A stretch of DNA of 64,000 nucleotides from Celeribacter sp. HF31 (GTDB lineage Bacteria > Pseudomonadota > Alphaproteobacteria > Rhodobacterales > Rhodobacteraceae), in assembly GCF_011806455.1 (NCBI RefSeq), contig NZ_JAATOT010000001.1, positions 558,001 through 622,000 of the forward strand, in the 5' to 3' direction. The translations under genes and the position numbers were made by a program. Below the pieces are notes generated by a model. The model saw only the letters and a program-made list of their open reading frames with translations. It was not told where the DNA came from and ran no database searches. Below, piece after piece: positions 16,591 through 24,565 of the stretch. Position 1 is the stretch's first letter. Each line of letters starts with the position of its first letter.

Positions 16591-17592
16591 TTACTGCGCC
16601 GCCATCCTCTCGTCTTTCGGCGGCGTCGCGGGCGACCAGGACGACCAGACCTCCGACAAATCCCGCTCCAAAAGCGCGTCCAGTCCCGCATTGCGATCCG
16701 ACAACAGGCGCGAGAGATAGCGCGCGGTCTCGGGCTTCATCTCCGGCGGGCGATCGGCGGTGAGCAAAAGCGGATTCACTTTGTGGAAATAGAATTGATA
16801 CAGCCGGTTGGCGAGTTTCTCCCGCAGGCCGGTGTCGCGCCGCATATGCCCCATATAGCGCAACCGCGACACGCGCCGCCCGACCAGGGCGTTGACCCAT
16901 TGCATGAGCTTCGGCTTGCCCGGATAGCTCGTCTTGTTGAACCACAGCTCATAGCCCTCAAGTGAAAAGGGCTCGACGCCGATGAACCGCGCGATGCCGT
17001 CCATCACCGCCTGGCGGTCGGTTTTGAAGTCCTCCAAAAGCACGATATGCACCCGGTCGCGGCCCAACACGTCGATCCATTGCTGCAAATGCGGCGCATA
17101 GGTCGAACCCGCCACGATCTGGGGCAGGGCGGTCAAAGCGCCCTCGAATGACGTGGTGACCCGCATCATCTTCATCGCGTGCCAATACTCGGAATAGGCG
17201 CGTTTCACCGGGTCGCGGAGCATGAAGATAACCTTCGCCTCCGGCAGCCGCTGTTTCACCCGATGCGCCACCATCGGCGAAAACAGATAGCGCGTGCTGT
17301 CCTCACCCAAGAGCGCCATATCGCCCAAAGCCGCATATTTCGCCCGATACCAATCGCGGGTCTCGGCGTTCTCTGGCGACGGGTCGCGGTAATCGAGCCG
17401 CCCGCCGCGTTCGAAAAACAGGTCGGGCCAGTTGAACGGGTCGTCGGCGTCGAAGTAGTTCACCTCATCCGTGGGAAAGGCGATCTCCGGGTGTTGATCG
17501 AGGATGAAGTGCAAAGAGGTGGTGCCGCATTTCGGCGCGCCCCCGATGATGAAATCTGGCTGGGGCGGGCGTTTCATCTCGGGGCTGGTCAT
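16591..17592 (-). CDS. PAPS-dependent sulfotransferase (EPS locus, second copy)
   Basis: The protein has 333 residues. FIIGGAPKCGTTSLHFIL is the 5'-phosphosulfate loop and MLRDPVKRAYSEYWH the 3'-phosphate site, with the Arg and Ser in their usual places. It is clearly a different sequence from the copy at 4098-4922; size and motif style (GxPKCGTTSL, YF near 45) are like heparan N-deacetylase/N-sulfotransferase-type domains. It likely sulfates the EPS or its lipid intermediate. It precedes the convergent glycosyltransferase by 21 bases and follows the Wzx gene on the same strand. ATG 17592 is used; an in-frame ATG at 17577 is possible. Confidence 0.85.
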   Translation of the reverse strand: MTSPEMKRPPQPDFIIGGAPKCGTTSLHFILDQHPEIAFPTDEVNYFDADDPFNWPDLFFERGGRLDYRDPSPENAETRDWYRAKYAALGDMALLGEDSTRYLFSPMVAHRVKQRLPEAKVIFMLRDPVKRAYSEYWHAMKMMRVTTSFEGALTALPQIVAGSTYAPHLQQWIDVLGRDRVHIVLLEDFKTDRQAVMDGIARFIGVEPFSLEGYELWFNKTSYPGKPKLMQWVNALVGRRVSRLRYMGHMRRDTGLREKLANRLYQFYFHKVNPLLLTADRPPEMKPETARYLSRLLSDRNAGLDALLERDLSEVWSSWSPATPPKDERMAAQ

Positions 17593-17628
17593 CGTTACGC
17601 GTCACTCTCTTTGAAAAAGGCCGGGGGC

Positions 17629-19134
17629 TTAGGGACCAACGGCGGGGGTTACGGGGGTCAGACCCTGCGGCGTGTGGCGAAACACCGCGAGGGCGGATTT
17701 GGATTTCTGGCGGTCGATCAAAACCGTCAGGGCAATGCCAAGCACGCCCAGGGCGGCGGCGATCAGGAAATAGGCCACATTCGGCAGCTCGGTCAGATGT
17801 TCGATCCAAAGATAGGTGACCGCCACGGCAGCTGCGACGAGGCTCGAGGGGATCAACTGGGCCAGACAGCCTTTGAGTGTGATCGGAACAAGACGCGCGC
17901 CCAACTGCCAGTTGCGCGGCACCATGATAAGCGACCAAAGCGTAAAGCTCAGCGCCACCGCTTCGAGGCTGAATTGCAGCGCGATGAGCACCATGACGAT
18001 GCGCACGATCACGCCTTCGATCGAGGTGCGCAGCAAAAGATCGGTGCGCGAGACGGCGCGAAACAGCGCCTGCATGAAAAAGATCGCGATGGCCTCGAGC
18101 ACCAGCCCGCCGATGGTCAGCGCGAAGAGCATCGCCACCGGCGTCCATTCCGGCGACAAGAGCACGGAGAACACGGGCCGGCCTGCCACCGCGACCATGG
18201 TCATCGAGGGGATCAGGAGCACGGACAAAAGCCGCATCCCGGCATAATAGATATCGCGCAGCTTTTCGGGCGATTTTTGCGCCTTCGACATGCGAACATA
18301 GATGACCGAGGACATCGGCCCCGCGAGGCCGAATTGCGGCAGGCGGTTGAAGCGCTGCGCCATGGCGAAATAGCCAAGGGGGATCTGACCCAAGACGCGG
18401 GAGATCATCATGATCGGCAATTGCTGACGGATCACGGTGAGAAAAGCTGAGGCCAGCGTGTCGCGCGCGTAGATCAAATGCGGACGCAACCCTTGGGTCG
18501 AAAAGGCAAAGCTCGGGCGGAAGTGAGAGAGCATGAAAATGCCCACCATGCGCACGGCAGCCAGCATGACCTGTTGTCCGACCAGGGCCCAGACCCCGAT
18601 GCCGGCAAAGGCGCCCGCCACCGCAAAGACGATGCCGGCCACGGTGGCGATCACCTGCACCTTGGCGATGCCGCTGTAATTTTCGCGTCGCTCGATTTCG
18701 GCATTGGGCGCGGCGGTGAGCGCATAAAACAGGGGGATGACCGACATGACGAGCAGCAAAGGCACAAGCCGGTCGCTGTCAAAATAGCGCGCGGCCAGCG
18801 GCGAGAGCCCGGCCACAAACACCGTACAGGCCACGCCCGCGCCGATCATCAGCCAGTTGACGGAGGACCATTCCACCTCATCGGCATCCTCGCGCCGGAT
18901 CAGCGAGCGCCCCATGCCGCCATCGCTGAGCGTATTGGCAAAGATCACCAGCGTCATGGCGAGGCCCATGAGGCCGAAATCCTCGACGGTCAGTTGCCGT
19001 GCGAGGATAGGGAGAACGAGAATTTGTGAGATCGCGACAAAGCTGCGCGCCGAGATCAGGGATCCAACGCTGATGATGAAGCTCTTGAGCCCCGGTGTTT
19101 CCACTGAACCGTTCACTTGCCGTCTCTTCCACAT
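17629..19134 (-). CDS. Wzx-type polysaccharide flippase
   Basis: About 501 residues with 12-14 hydrophobic segments and the ILARQLTVEDFGLMGLAMT signature of the oligosaccharide flippase (Polysacc_synt) family. It should flip undecaprenyl-linked EPS repeats across the inner membrane. The start is uncertain: ATG 19134, GTG 19116 (with GGAAGAG upstream) and GTG 19173 are all in frame; residues before SVETPGLKSF look non-essential. It lies 36 bases upstream of the sulfotransferase gene on the same strand, which suggests co-transcription. Confidence 0.85.
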   Translation of the reverse strand: MWKRRQVNGSVETPGLKSFIISVGSLISARSFVAISQILVLPILARQLTVEDFGLMGLAMTLVIFANTLSDGGMGRSLIRREDADEVEWSSVNWLMIGAGVACTVFVAGLSPLAARYFDSDRLVPLLLVMSVIPLFYALTAAPNAEIERRENYSGIAKVQVIATVAGIVFAVAGAFAGIGVWALVGQQVMLAAVRMVGIFMLSHFRPSFAFSTQGLRPHLIYARDTLASAFLTVIRQQLPIMMISRVLGQIPLGYFAMAQRFNRLPQFGLAGPMSSVIYVRMSKAQKSPEKLRDIYYAGMRLLSVLLIPSMTMVAVAGRPVFSVLLSPEWTPVAMLFALTIGGLVLEAIAIFFMQALFRAVSRTDLLLRTSIEGVIVRIVMVLIALQFSLEAVALSFTLWSLIMVPRNWQLGARLVPITLKGCLAQLIPSSLVAAAVAVTYLWIEHLTELPNVAYFLIAAALGVLGIALTVLIDRQKSKSALAVFRHTPQGLTPVTPAVGP

Positions 19135-19318
19135 AACACCGCGCGACTTCGAGGGCCGGAACGCGCGGGACACCTTTAGAGTGTTCTATATTTGCACGAG
19201 ACCAACAATAAAAATCGGCCTCAACAGTCCATATGACCGCGAAGCATGACATTCTTAAGGCGTCTGGAAAAACAGCTTATTCGATTTGGGACTGAGGAAG
19301 AATTGAGCGCAAAGCGGA

Positions 19319-19579
19319 TCAGTCGCGGTTCGCCCAGACACTTCCCAGCAAGAAGAGCACGATCAACACCGATCCGATCGCGCCATAGATCGGCACGGCC
19401 CAAAGGAGTGAGATGTCGAACGCCAGAAACAGAAGGACCGTGAAGATCAGCGCAAAGGGCAAGGCCAGCAAGGCGGCACCCTTGGCGGATGTCGTCGTTT
19501 TTGCGTCCTGCGAAGTCTGAGGGGCGGCGCGTTCGGTCTTTTCCGTTGAAAAATCAACTTTGGCCGTTTTGGTCTTCAC
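19319..19579 (-). CDS. Small membrane protein, 86 aa, two helices
   Basis: The protein has 86 residues. A Lys/Thr-rich N-terminal tail of about 32 residues is followed by two hydrophobic segments (about 35-55 and 60-81) that end with SVWANRD. The GTG start has AAGGA 9 bases upstream, so translation is plausible. I recognise no family. It sits between the flippase and exoY, and could be an accessory factor of EPS export, but this is inference from position only. Confidence 0.55.
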   Translation of the reverse strand: MKTKTAKVDFSTEKTERAAPQTSQDAKTTTSAKGAALLALPFALIFTVLLFLAFDISLLWAVPIYGAIGSVLIVLFLLGSVWANRD

Positions 19580-19674
19580 GAAGTGTTCCTTGTTATCGTG
19601 CGCGAACGAAAAAGTGTCAGCAATACGTGCGGAGGGGCTGACATCAACTTGGGGACAACATCCCGTCAGCGCCT

Positions 19675-19691
19675 TATGTTAGCGCAACATA
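19675..19691. promoter_or_regulatory. 17-bp dyad, candidate operator
   Basis: TATGTT and AACATA flank AGCGC. It lies about 100 bp upstream of the small membrane-protein gene. The spacing would suit a dimeric regulator; none can be named. Confidence 0.35.
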
Positions 19692-20150
19692 TCGGGAAAA
19701 CACTCAATACCAAACTGAAAACATACATGCCACAGATTGGCTGCGAGGCCCAGAGTGTTCGCGATAAAGTTGTGCGATGCGCCGATTTTCGCCTTAATCC
19801 TCTGATTTTGCAAATACTCGGTGCCTTGAGGGCCATAATTTGAAGGGAGATACGAAAAACCTGTCGGGCGGCCCTTGGACGCGAGAGGGCAGATTTTCGC
19901 CGACTCGATCTCTTTTGACCCAACGTAATCCGATTCCGGACAGGGCATTCGTATGGTTTTGATTCGCTGCACTGCGACGATGCCTGTGGAAAAGGTCAGG
20001 GTTCACTTACCCCTAGGTTGAGTGACTCTCGGCGCCGTATTCTCAAACAGTCTATTTTTTTGTCAAAAGGGGTTCTTTTTTGCGAGTTTTTGCCGATGCC
20101 AGCAGACGGTCACAGGCTTTTTTCTGCGGGTGCGAAGAGGGTCGAATTCG

Positions 20151-20187
20151 TTAATTTATTGTTAAATAAAGGTTAATGTTTGGTTAA
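20151..20187. promoter_or_regulatory. Array of three overlapping CtrA-type boxes (TTAA-N7-TTAA)
   Basis: TTAA occurs at 20151, 20162, 20173 and 20184, each separated by exactly 7 bases, so every neighbouring pair fits the full CtrA consensus TTAA-N7-TTAA. The 11-bp period puts all four blocks on one face of the helix. It lies 229 bp before the exoY start. CtrA is the alphaproteobacterial response regulator of cell cycle and, in Rhodobacteraceae, of motility and gene transfer agents. Confidence 0.7.
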
Positions 20188-20415
20188 CGGGGGGTGGACG
20201 TCGATTTCAAGACAAAAATTGTTTTCTAGGCGATCAAATCCAATGAATTTAGCATGAAAGACATAAAAGAGGTGTATGTTGCGTCGGGCAGGCGCGTTAA
20301 GCGCACATAGCACGAAAAAGCCCCATGAGGTTTTCGAGACTGAGGTGAAGGGGGGGTCCCTTCCTGGAAAAGACAACGCATTTGTGCGCTCTAGCGCGCG
20401 TGCCCTTATGAGCTT

Positions 20416-21117
20416 ATGAAGTGGATTGTTAAAATGTCGCAGATGGAACATCAGGATTCCACCACGCTCCCGCGTAACCAGTACTTCTACAAACAAACTA
20501 TCGTGCCGATCTATGCCGGTGCCATGAAACGGTTGTTTGACATCGTTTTGTCGCTCCTGCTGCTGCCGATGATCGCGCCGCTCGTCCTCCTGCTTTGCCT
20601 TATGGTGTGCCGTGACGGCGGGCCTGGCTTCTTCGGGCATGCCCGGGTCGGCAAGGGCGGGAAAACCTTTAAATGCTGGAAAATCCGCACCATGGTGACG
20701 GACTCCCAGGAACGCCTTGAGGCGCTGTTGAAATCCGATCCCGCGGCGCGCGCCGAATGGGAACAGGATCGCAAACTGCGCAACGACCCGCGCGTCACGC
20801 CGCTGGGCAATTTCCTGCGCAAGTCCAGCCTCGATGAGCTGCCGCAGCTCTGGAACGTGCTCAAGGGCGAGATGAGCCTGATCGGCCCGCGTCCGGTGAC
20901 CGAGCCCGAACTGGTGATGTACGGCAAGGACGCCGCCATCTACGAAGCACTCCGCCCCGGTGTCACCGGCCTGTGGCAAGTGTCGGGCCGCAACGATGTC
21001 TCCTACAAGGAGCGTGTCGAGCTGGACGTGCGCTACCACAACAAAATGTCGTTCATGCTGGACATGGAAATCCTGTTCCGCACGGCGAAATCGGTGGTGT
21101 CCCGCACCGGGTGCTGA
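20416..21117 (+). CDS. exoY: Undecaprenyl-phosphate sugar-1-phosphate transferase (ExoY-like)
   Basis: The protein has 233 residues. One hydrophobic hairpin segment (LFDIVLSLLLLPMIAPLVLL) is followed by the catalytic domain of the bacterial sugar transferase family: FKCWKIRTMV, RKSSLDELPQLWNVLKGEM, SLIGPRPVTEPEL and GLWQVSGRNDVSYKERVELD. It should move Gal-1-P or Glc-1-P from the UDP sugar to undecaprenyl phosphate, the first committed EPS step. The ExoY size (no N-terminal four-helix block as in WbaP) fits. ATG 20416 is used; 20434 is an alternative. It is alone between a candidate CtrA array and a strong terminator. Confidence 0.9.
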   Translation: MKWIVKMSQMEHQDSTTLPRNQYFYKQTIVPIYAGAMKRLFDIVLSLLLLPMIAPLVLLLCLMVCRDGGPGFFGHARVGKGGKTFKCWKIRTMVTDSQERLEALLKSDPAARAEWEQDRKLRNDPRVTPLGNFLRKSSLDELPQLWNVLKGEMSLIGPRPVTEPELVMYGKDAAIYEALRPGVTGLWQVSGRNDVSYKERVELDVRYHNKMSFMLDMEILFRTAKSVVSRTGC

Positions 21118-21174
21118 CGCAGCCATCGGCAAAGATACCGAAAACTACCCGGAAGACCCACCTTCAGTCTGAAC

Positions 21175-21213
21175 CATCCGGTCATGGGACGTCCCCATGG
21201 CCGGATGTGTTTT
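21175..21213 (+). terminator. Rho-independent terminator of exoY
   Basis: A 14-bp stem, CATCCGGTCATGGG (21175-21188) with CCCATGGCCGGATG (21194-21207) and one wobble pair, is followed by TGTTTT. It ends the EPS locus. Confidence 0.75.
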
Positions 21214-21332
21214 ATCAGCCCCTCACAAACGCGTCTCCTTCGACTGGACCCTCGCGTCAGAATGGTGTTGGCTGCGCCTTGCAGGCTGTCTGAACGAAGA
21301 CGGCGAAAGACACGAGAGAGGCGCGAACCCGC

Positions 21333-23114
21333 ATGAGATATCCAGCGAGCATCGCGGCCAGTGTCCTCTTCGGCCTCATGTCGATCCTCCCGCTCGCCGC
21401 GCAAGACACCCTGCGCATCGGCGTGCTGAGCTACCGCGCTGCAGAGCATTCTCTCGACCATTGGAAGGCCACCGAACGCGCGCTGAATGCCGCTTTGCCA
21501 GACCAGGTGTTCCAACTTGAGCCGCTGGACCTCACTGCCCTCGATGCGGCTGTGGCGGAGGGGAAGGTGGAGTTCGTCATCACCAATCCGGGCCATTATG
21601 CGACGCTTGAATATAACCAACACATCAGCCGGATCGCCACGGCAGAGGGCGATTGGCCGGTGGCCTCGACGCTGGTCTCCACCGGCGGGATCGAGAGTCT
21701 GACACAGCTTGTCGGCCAACGCCTCGCGGTTGTCTCCCCCGACGCTTTCGGCGGGTCTCAACTGGTCCGCGCTTTGATGCAGGACGTCGATGCCCGCCTT
21801 CCGGGGCAGGTCGAACTTTTGGTCACGGGCTATCCGATGCAACAGGTGGCCGAGGCGGTGCTGGACGGACGCGCCGAGGCGGCGGTGCTGCGCGCTTGCC
21901 TGCTCGAAGACCTCAAGGCCGAAAACCCCGCGCGGTTTGCCTCGCTGAAGCCCTTTGCCCTCAACGCACAGGCCACCGAAGCCACCGGCTGCGCCACTTC
22001 CAGCGCGGTCTATCCCGGCTGGCCCTTTGCCAAGGCGCAACACACCTCGCCGGAGCTGGCCAAAGAGGTCGCCATCGCCCTGATGCAGATGAATGAGGGC
22101 AATCTCTGGACCGTGCCTTTGGACTATCAGCCGGTGCATGACCTGCTGCGCAAACTCCAGATCGGGCCATACGCGCGCACCGGGCCGGTGTCCCTGCGCG
22201 AGTTCATTGCCGATTACCGCGAATGGCTGATCGTGCTGGCCGCCGCGCTCGCCTTCTGGGCACTTTACTCGGTGCGGATCGAAACGCTGGTGCGCCGCCG
22301 CACGCGGGCGCTCGACACGGCGAATGCCCAGCTCAAACAGGAAATGATCGACCGTCAACGCGCCGAGGCGGCCGACCGGCACCACCGGCGCGAGTTGGAA
22401 CATGTGGCGCGGCTGTCGATCCTGGGCGAAATGGCCTCTTCCATCGCGCATGAGCTGAACCAGCCGCTGAGCGCGATCTCGAACTATGCCCAAGGCTGCC
22501 TGCTGCGGATAGAGGCCGGGCGGTTTTCCGAAGAGGATATGGTGACCGCCTCACGGGAGATGGCGGGGCAGGCGGATCGCGCCGCCACTGTGGTGAAACG
22601 CATCCGTGCCTTTGTACGCAAACGCGAAAGCCAGATGGCGCCAGTCGATATGCGGGGGCTGATTGAAGAAAGCGCCGCGCTCTATGCCGCCCCCGCCAAT
22701 CGTGCGGGCGTCATCGTCGGGGTGCATGTGGCGGAGGAGCTGACCACGGTCATGGCCGACCGGGTGCAATTGCAACAGGTGCTGTTGAACCTCGTGCAAA
22801 ATGCCATCGACGCCATGGGCGACACCGACCCTGGGGCCCGCAGCCTCGAAATCCGCGCCGCGCGCTATGACGATCTGAGCCGGGGGCCGGGGATCTGCCT
22901 CTCGGTGCGGGACCACGGCACGGGGATGACGGCGGAGGCGATGGACCATTTCGCGGAGGCCTTTTATACCACGAAACCGGAAGGCATCGGGTTGGGGCTC
23001 GCGCTGTCGCGCTCCATCGTCGAGGCCCATGGCGGCTGGATGCGCGCCGAGGCGCCCGCAAACGGCCCCGGTCTCAGAGTGCTGATCTGGTTGCCGATTG
23101 AGGGTGAGACATGA
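21333..23114 (+). CDS. ttrS: Tetrathionate sensor histidine kinase TtrS
   Basis: The protein has 593 residues. After a signal segment (ending LPLAAQ) comes a PhnD-like periplasmic binding domain (LRIGVLSYRAAE, VEFVITNPGHYATLE). A membrane helix follows at about 293-310 (WLIVLAAALAFWALYSV). The cytoplasmic part is an HWE/HisKA kinase: LGEMASSIAHELNQPLSAISN with the phosphorylated His, then the ATPase boxes LVQNAIDAMGD, RDHGTGM and GIGLGLALSRSIVEAHGG. This domain order and length match Salmonella-type TtrS, which senses tetrathionate. Some relatives respond to thiosulfate. It overlaps ttrR by 4 bases. Confidence 0.9.
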   Translation: MRYPASIAASVLFGLMSILPLAAQDTLRIGVLSYRAAEHSLDHWKATERALNAALPDQVFQLEPLDLTALDAAVAEGKVEFVITNPGHYATLEYNQHISRIATAEGDWPVASTLVSTGGIESLTQLVGQRLAVVSPDAFGGSQLVRALMQDVDARLPGQVELLVTGYPMQQVAEAVLDGRAEAAVLRACLLEDLKAENPARFASLKPFALNAQATEATGCATSSAVYPGWPFAKAQHTSPELAKEVAIALMQMNEGNLWTVPLDYQPVHDLLRKLQIGPYARTGPVSLREFIADYREWLIVLAAALAFWALYSVRIETLVRRRTRALDTANAQLKQEMIDRQRAEAADRHHRRELEHVARLSILGEMASSIAHELNQPLSAISNYAQGCLLRIEAGRFSEEDMVTASREMAGQADRAATVVKRIRAFVRKRESQMAPVDMRGLIEESAALYAAPANRAGVIVGVHVAEELTTVMADRVQLQQVLLNLVQNAIDAMGDTDPGARSLEIRAARYDDLSRGPGICLSVRDHGTGMTAEAMDHFAEAFYTTKPEGIGLGLALSRSIVEAHGGWMRAEAPANGPGLRVLIWLPIEGET

Positions 23115-23731
23115 GCGAAACCGGCCTGATCCATATCGTCGACGACGACCGCGCGGTGCGTGACGGGCTTGGGTTTCTTTTGGGGTCTCTGGGGCTTGAA
23201 ATTGAAACCCACGCGTCGGCTTTGGCATTCCTCGACGCGCTCGATACGGCAGAAACGGTGGGCTGTATCCTCGCCGATGTGCGGATGCCGGGGATGTCGG
23301 GGCTTGAGCTTTTGGACGAGCTGCAAAAGCGCGACTGTCCTTTGCCCGTCATCATGATCACCGGTCACGGCGATGTCCCGATGGCCGTGAAGGCGATGCG
23401 GGCGGGGGCCTTGGATTTCTTTGAAAAGCCGGTGCAGGGCATGGCGCTCATTGACCGCCTCAAGGAAGCGCTGGAGCTGAGCCGCACCCGTGCCGAGGCG
23501 GCCGGAGACCGCGCCAAGATCGCCACAAAGATCGACAGTCTGACCGCACGCGAGGCCGAAGTGGCCCGCGCGGTGGTCAGGGGCTTGCAGAACAAACAGA
23601 TCGCGGCGGAGCTGGGCATCAGCCCGAAAACCGTGGAGATTCATCGCCATAACGCCATGAGTAAACTCGCCGCCACGAGCACGGCGGACATGGTGCGGCG
23701 GCTTGTCGCGGCGGGATGGGGCGAAACCTAG
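23111..23731 (+). CDS. ttrR: Response regulator TtrR (FixJ/NarL type)
   Basis: The protein has 206 residues. The receiver domain has the acidic pocket DDDRAV, the phospho-acceptor Asp in LADVRMPGMSG, ITGHGDV and the Lys of FEKP. A LuxR-type helix-turn-helix ends the protein (LTAREAEVARAVVRGLQNKQIAAEL, given here in part; SPKTVEIHRHNAMSKL). Start overlaps the ttrS stop (ATGA). When phosphorylated by TtrS it should activate the ttrBCA genes, which begin 93 bases downstream. Confidence 0.9.
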   Translation: MSETGLIHIVDDDRAVRDGLGFLLGSLGLEIETHASALAFLDALDTAETVGCILADVRMPGMSGLELLDELQKRDCPLPVIMITGHGDVPMAVKAMRAGALDFFEKPVQGMALIDRLKEALELSRTRAEAAGDRAKIATKIDSLTAREAEVARAVVRGLQNKQIAAELGISPKTVEIHRHNAMSKLAATSTADMVRRLVAAGWGET

Positions 23732-23824
23732 GGGAAAACCCTTAAGCCCCACGGGTTTCTGCCGATACCGTAAAAAATGCCCCGGACGTAGGGTCTGGCT
23801 GAGCCACAAGAAAGGATCAGCCAA

Positions 23825-24565
23825 ATGGACACGACACGTCGCGGATTTTTAGGAGCGATCGGACAGGTGACCATCGGTGCCGCGGCCTCTGTCGCGGGCG
23901 CCGGCCAATCCGCCAGCGCCGAAGGCACGAATGTCCCGCATTGGGGCATGGTGGTCGATCTCAGAAAATGCATCGGCTGCCAAGCCTGCACCGTCGCCTG
24001 CATCATGGAAAATGCAGTGCCCGAGGATGCATTCCGCACCCATGTCTCCGTCTATGAATTGGTCAAGGATGGCCAAGATCCCGCGATGGTGATGCTGCCC
24101 CGGCTGTGCAACCATTGCGACGATCCGCCCTGCCTGCCGGTCTGTCCGGTCGAGGCGACGTTCAAGGCCGAAAATGGCGAGGTTCTGGTGGACGCGTCGA
24201 AATGCGTCGGCTGCGCCTATTGCGTGCAGGCCTGTCCCTATGACGCGCGCTTCATCAACCACGAGACGCAGGTGGCGGACAAATGCACCTTTTGTTTTCA
24301 CCGCACGCAAGCGGGGCTTTTGCCCGCCTGTGTTGAAACCTGTGTCGGCGGCGCGCGCAACTTTGGCGATCTGAACGACCCGGAGAGCGAAGTCTCGAAA
24401 ATGCTGCGCCACAATGAGGTCTCGGTTTTGCGCCCCGAGATGCACACCAACCCGAACGTCTATTACATCGGTCTCGACGACGTGCTCGACGGACGTGTGG
24501 CGGGCGAAGCTGCCTATCACCCGGAAATGGCCGCATCTGTGCAACACCATGGGGAGGGCCTGTGA
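23825..24565 (+). CDS. ttrB: Tetrathionate reductase iron-sulfur subunit TtrB
   Basis: The protein has 246 residues and starts with a twin-arginine signal (TTRRGFLGAIG), so it is exported folded. Sixteen cysteines are arranged in four [4Fe-4S] motifs: CIGCQACTVAC, CNHCDDPPCLPVCP, CVGCAYCVQACP and CTFC...CVETC. It carries electrons from the quinol-oxidising TtrC to the catalytic TtrA. A GAAAGGA Shine-Dalgarno sequence precedes the ATG. The stop overlaps ttrC as ATGA. Confidence 0.9.
   Translation: MDTTRRGFLGAIGQVTIGAAASVAGAGQSASAEGTNVPHWGMVVDLRKCIGCQACTVACIMENAVPEDAFRTHVSVYELVKDGQDPAMVMLPRLCNHCDDPPCLPVCPVEATFKAENGEVLVDASKCVGCAYCVQACPYDARFINHETQVADKCTFCFHRTQAGLLPACVETCVGGARNFGDLNDPESEVSKMLRHNEVSVLRPEMHTNPNVYYIGLDDVLDGRVAGEAAYHPEMAASVQHHGEGL

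Larger units (their letters stand above)
19580..20415. other. 836-bp AT-richer intergenic region upstream of exoY
   Basis: The longest gene-free stretch in the window, visibly richer in A/T than its neighbours, especially 20040-20270 (T runs, TTAA blocks). Short ORFs here overlap on both strands and show no coding pattern or ribosome sites, so I call none. It holds the CtrA-like array (20151-20187) and a palindrome (19675-19691). Confidence 0.6.

Noticed and set aside
19583..20006. Several 70-100-codon ORFs on both strands in the gap before exoY
   Set aside because: They overlap each other, lack ribosome sites and have no coding pattern; the region reads as regulatory.
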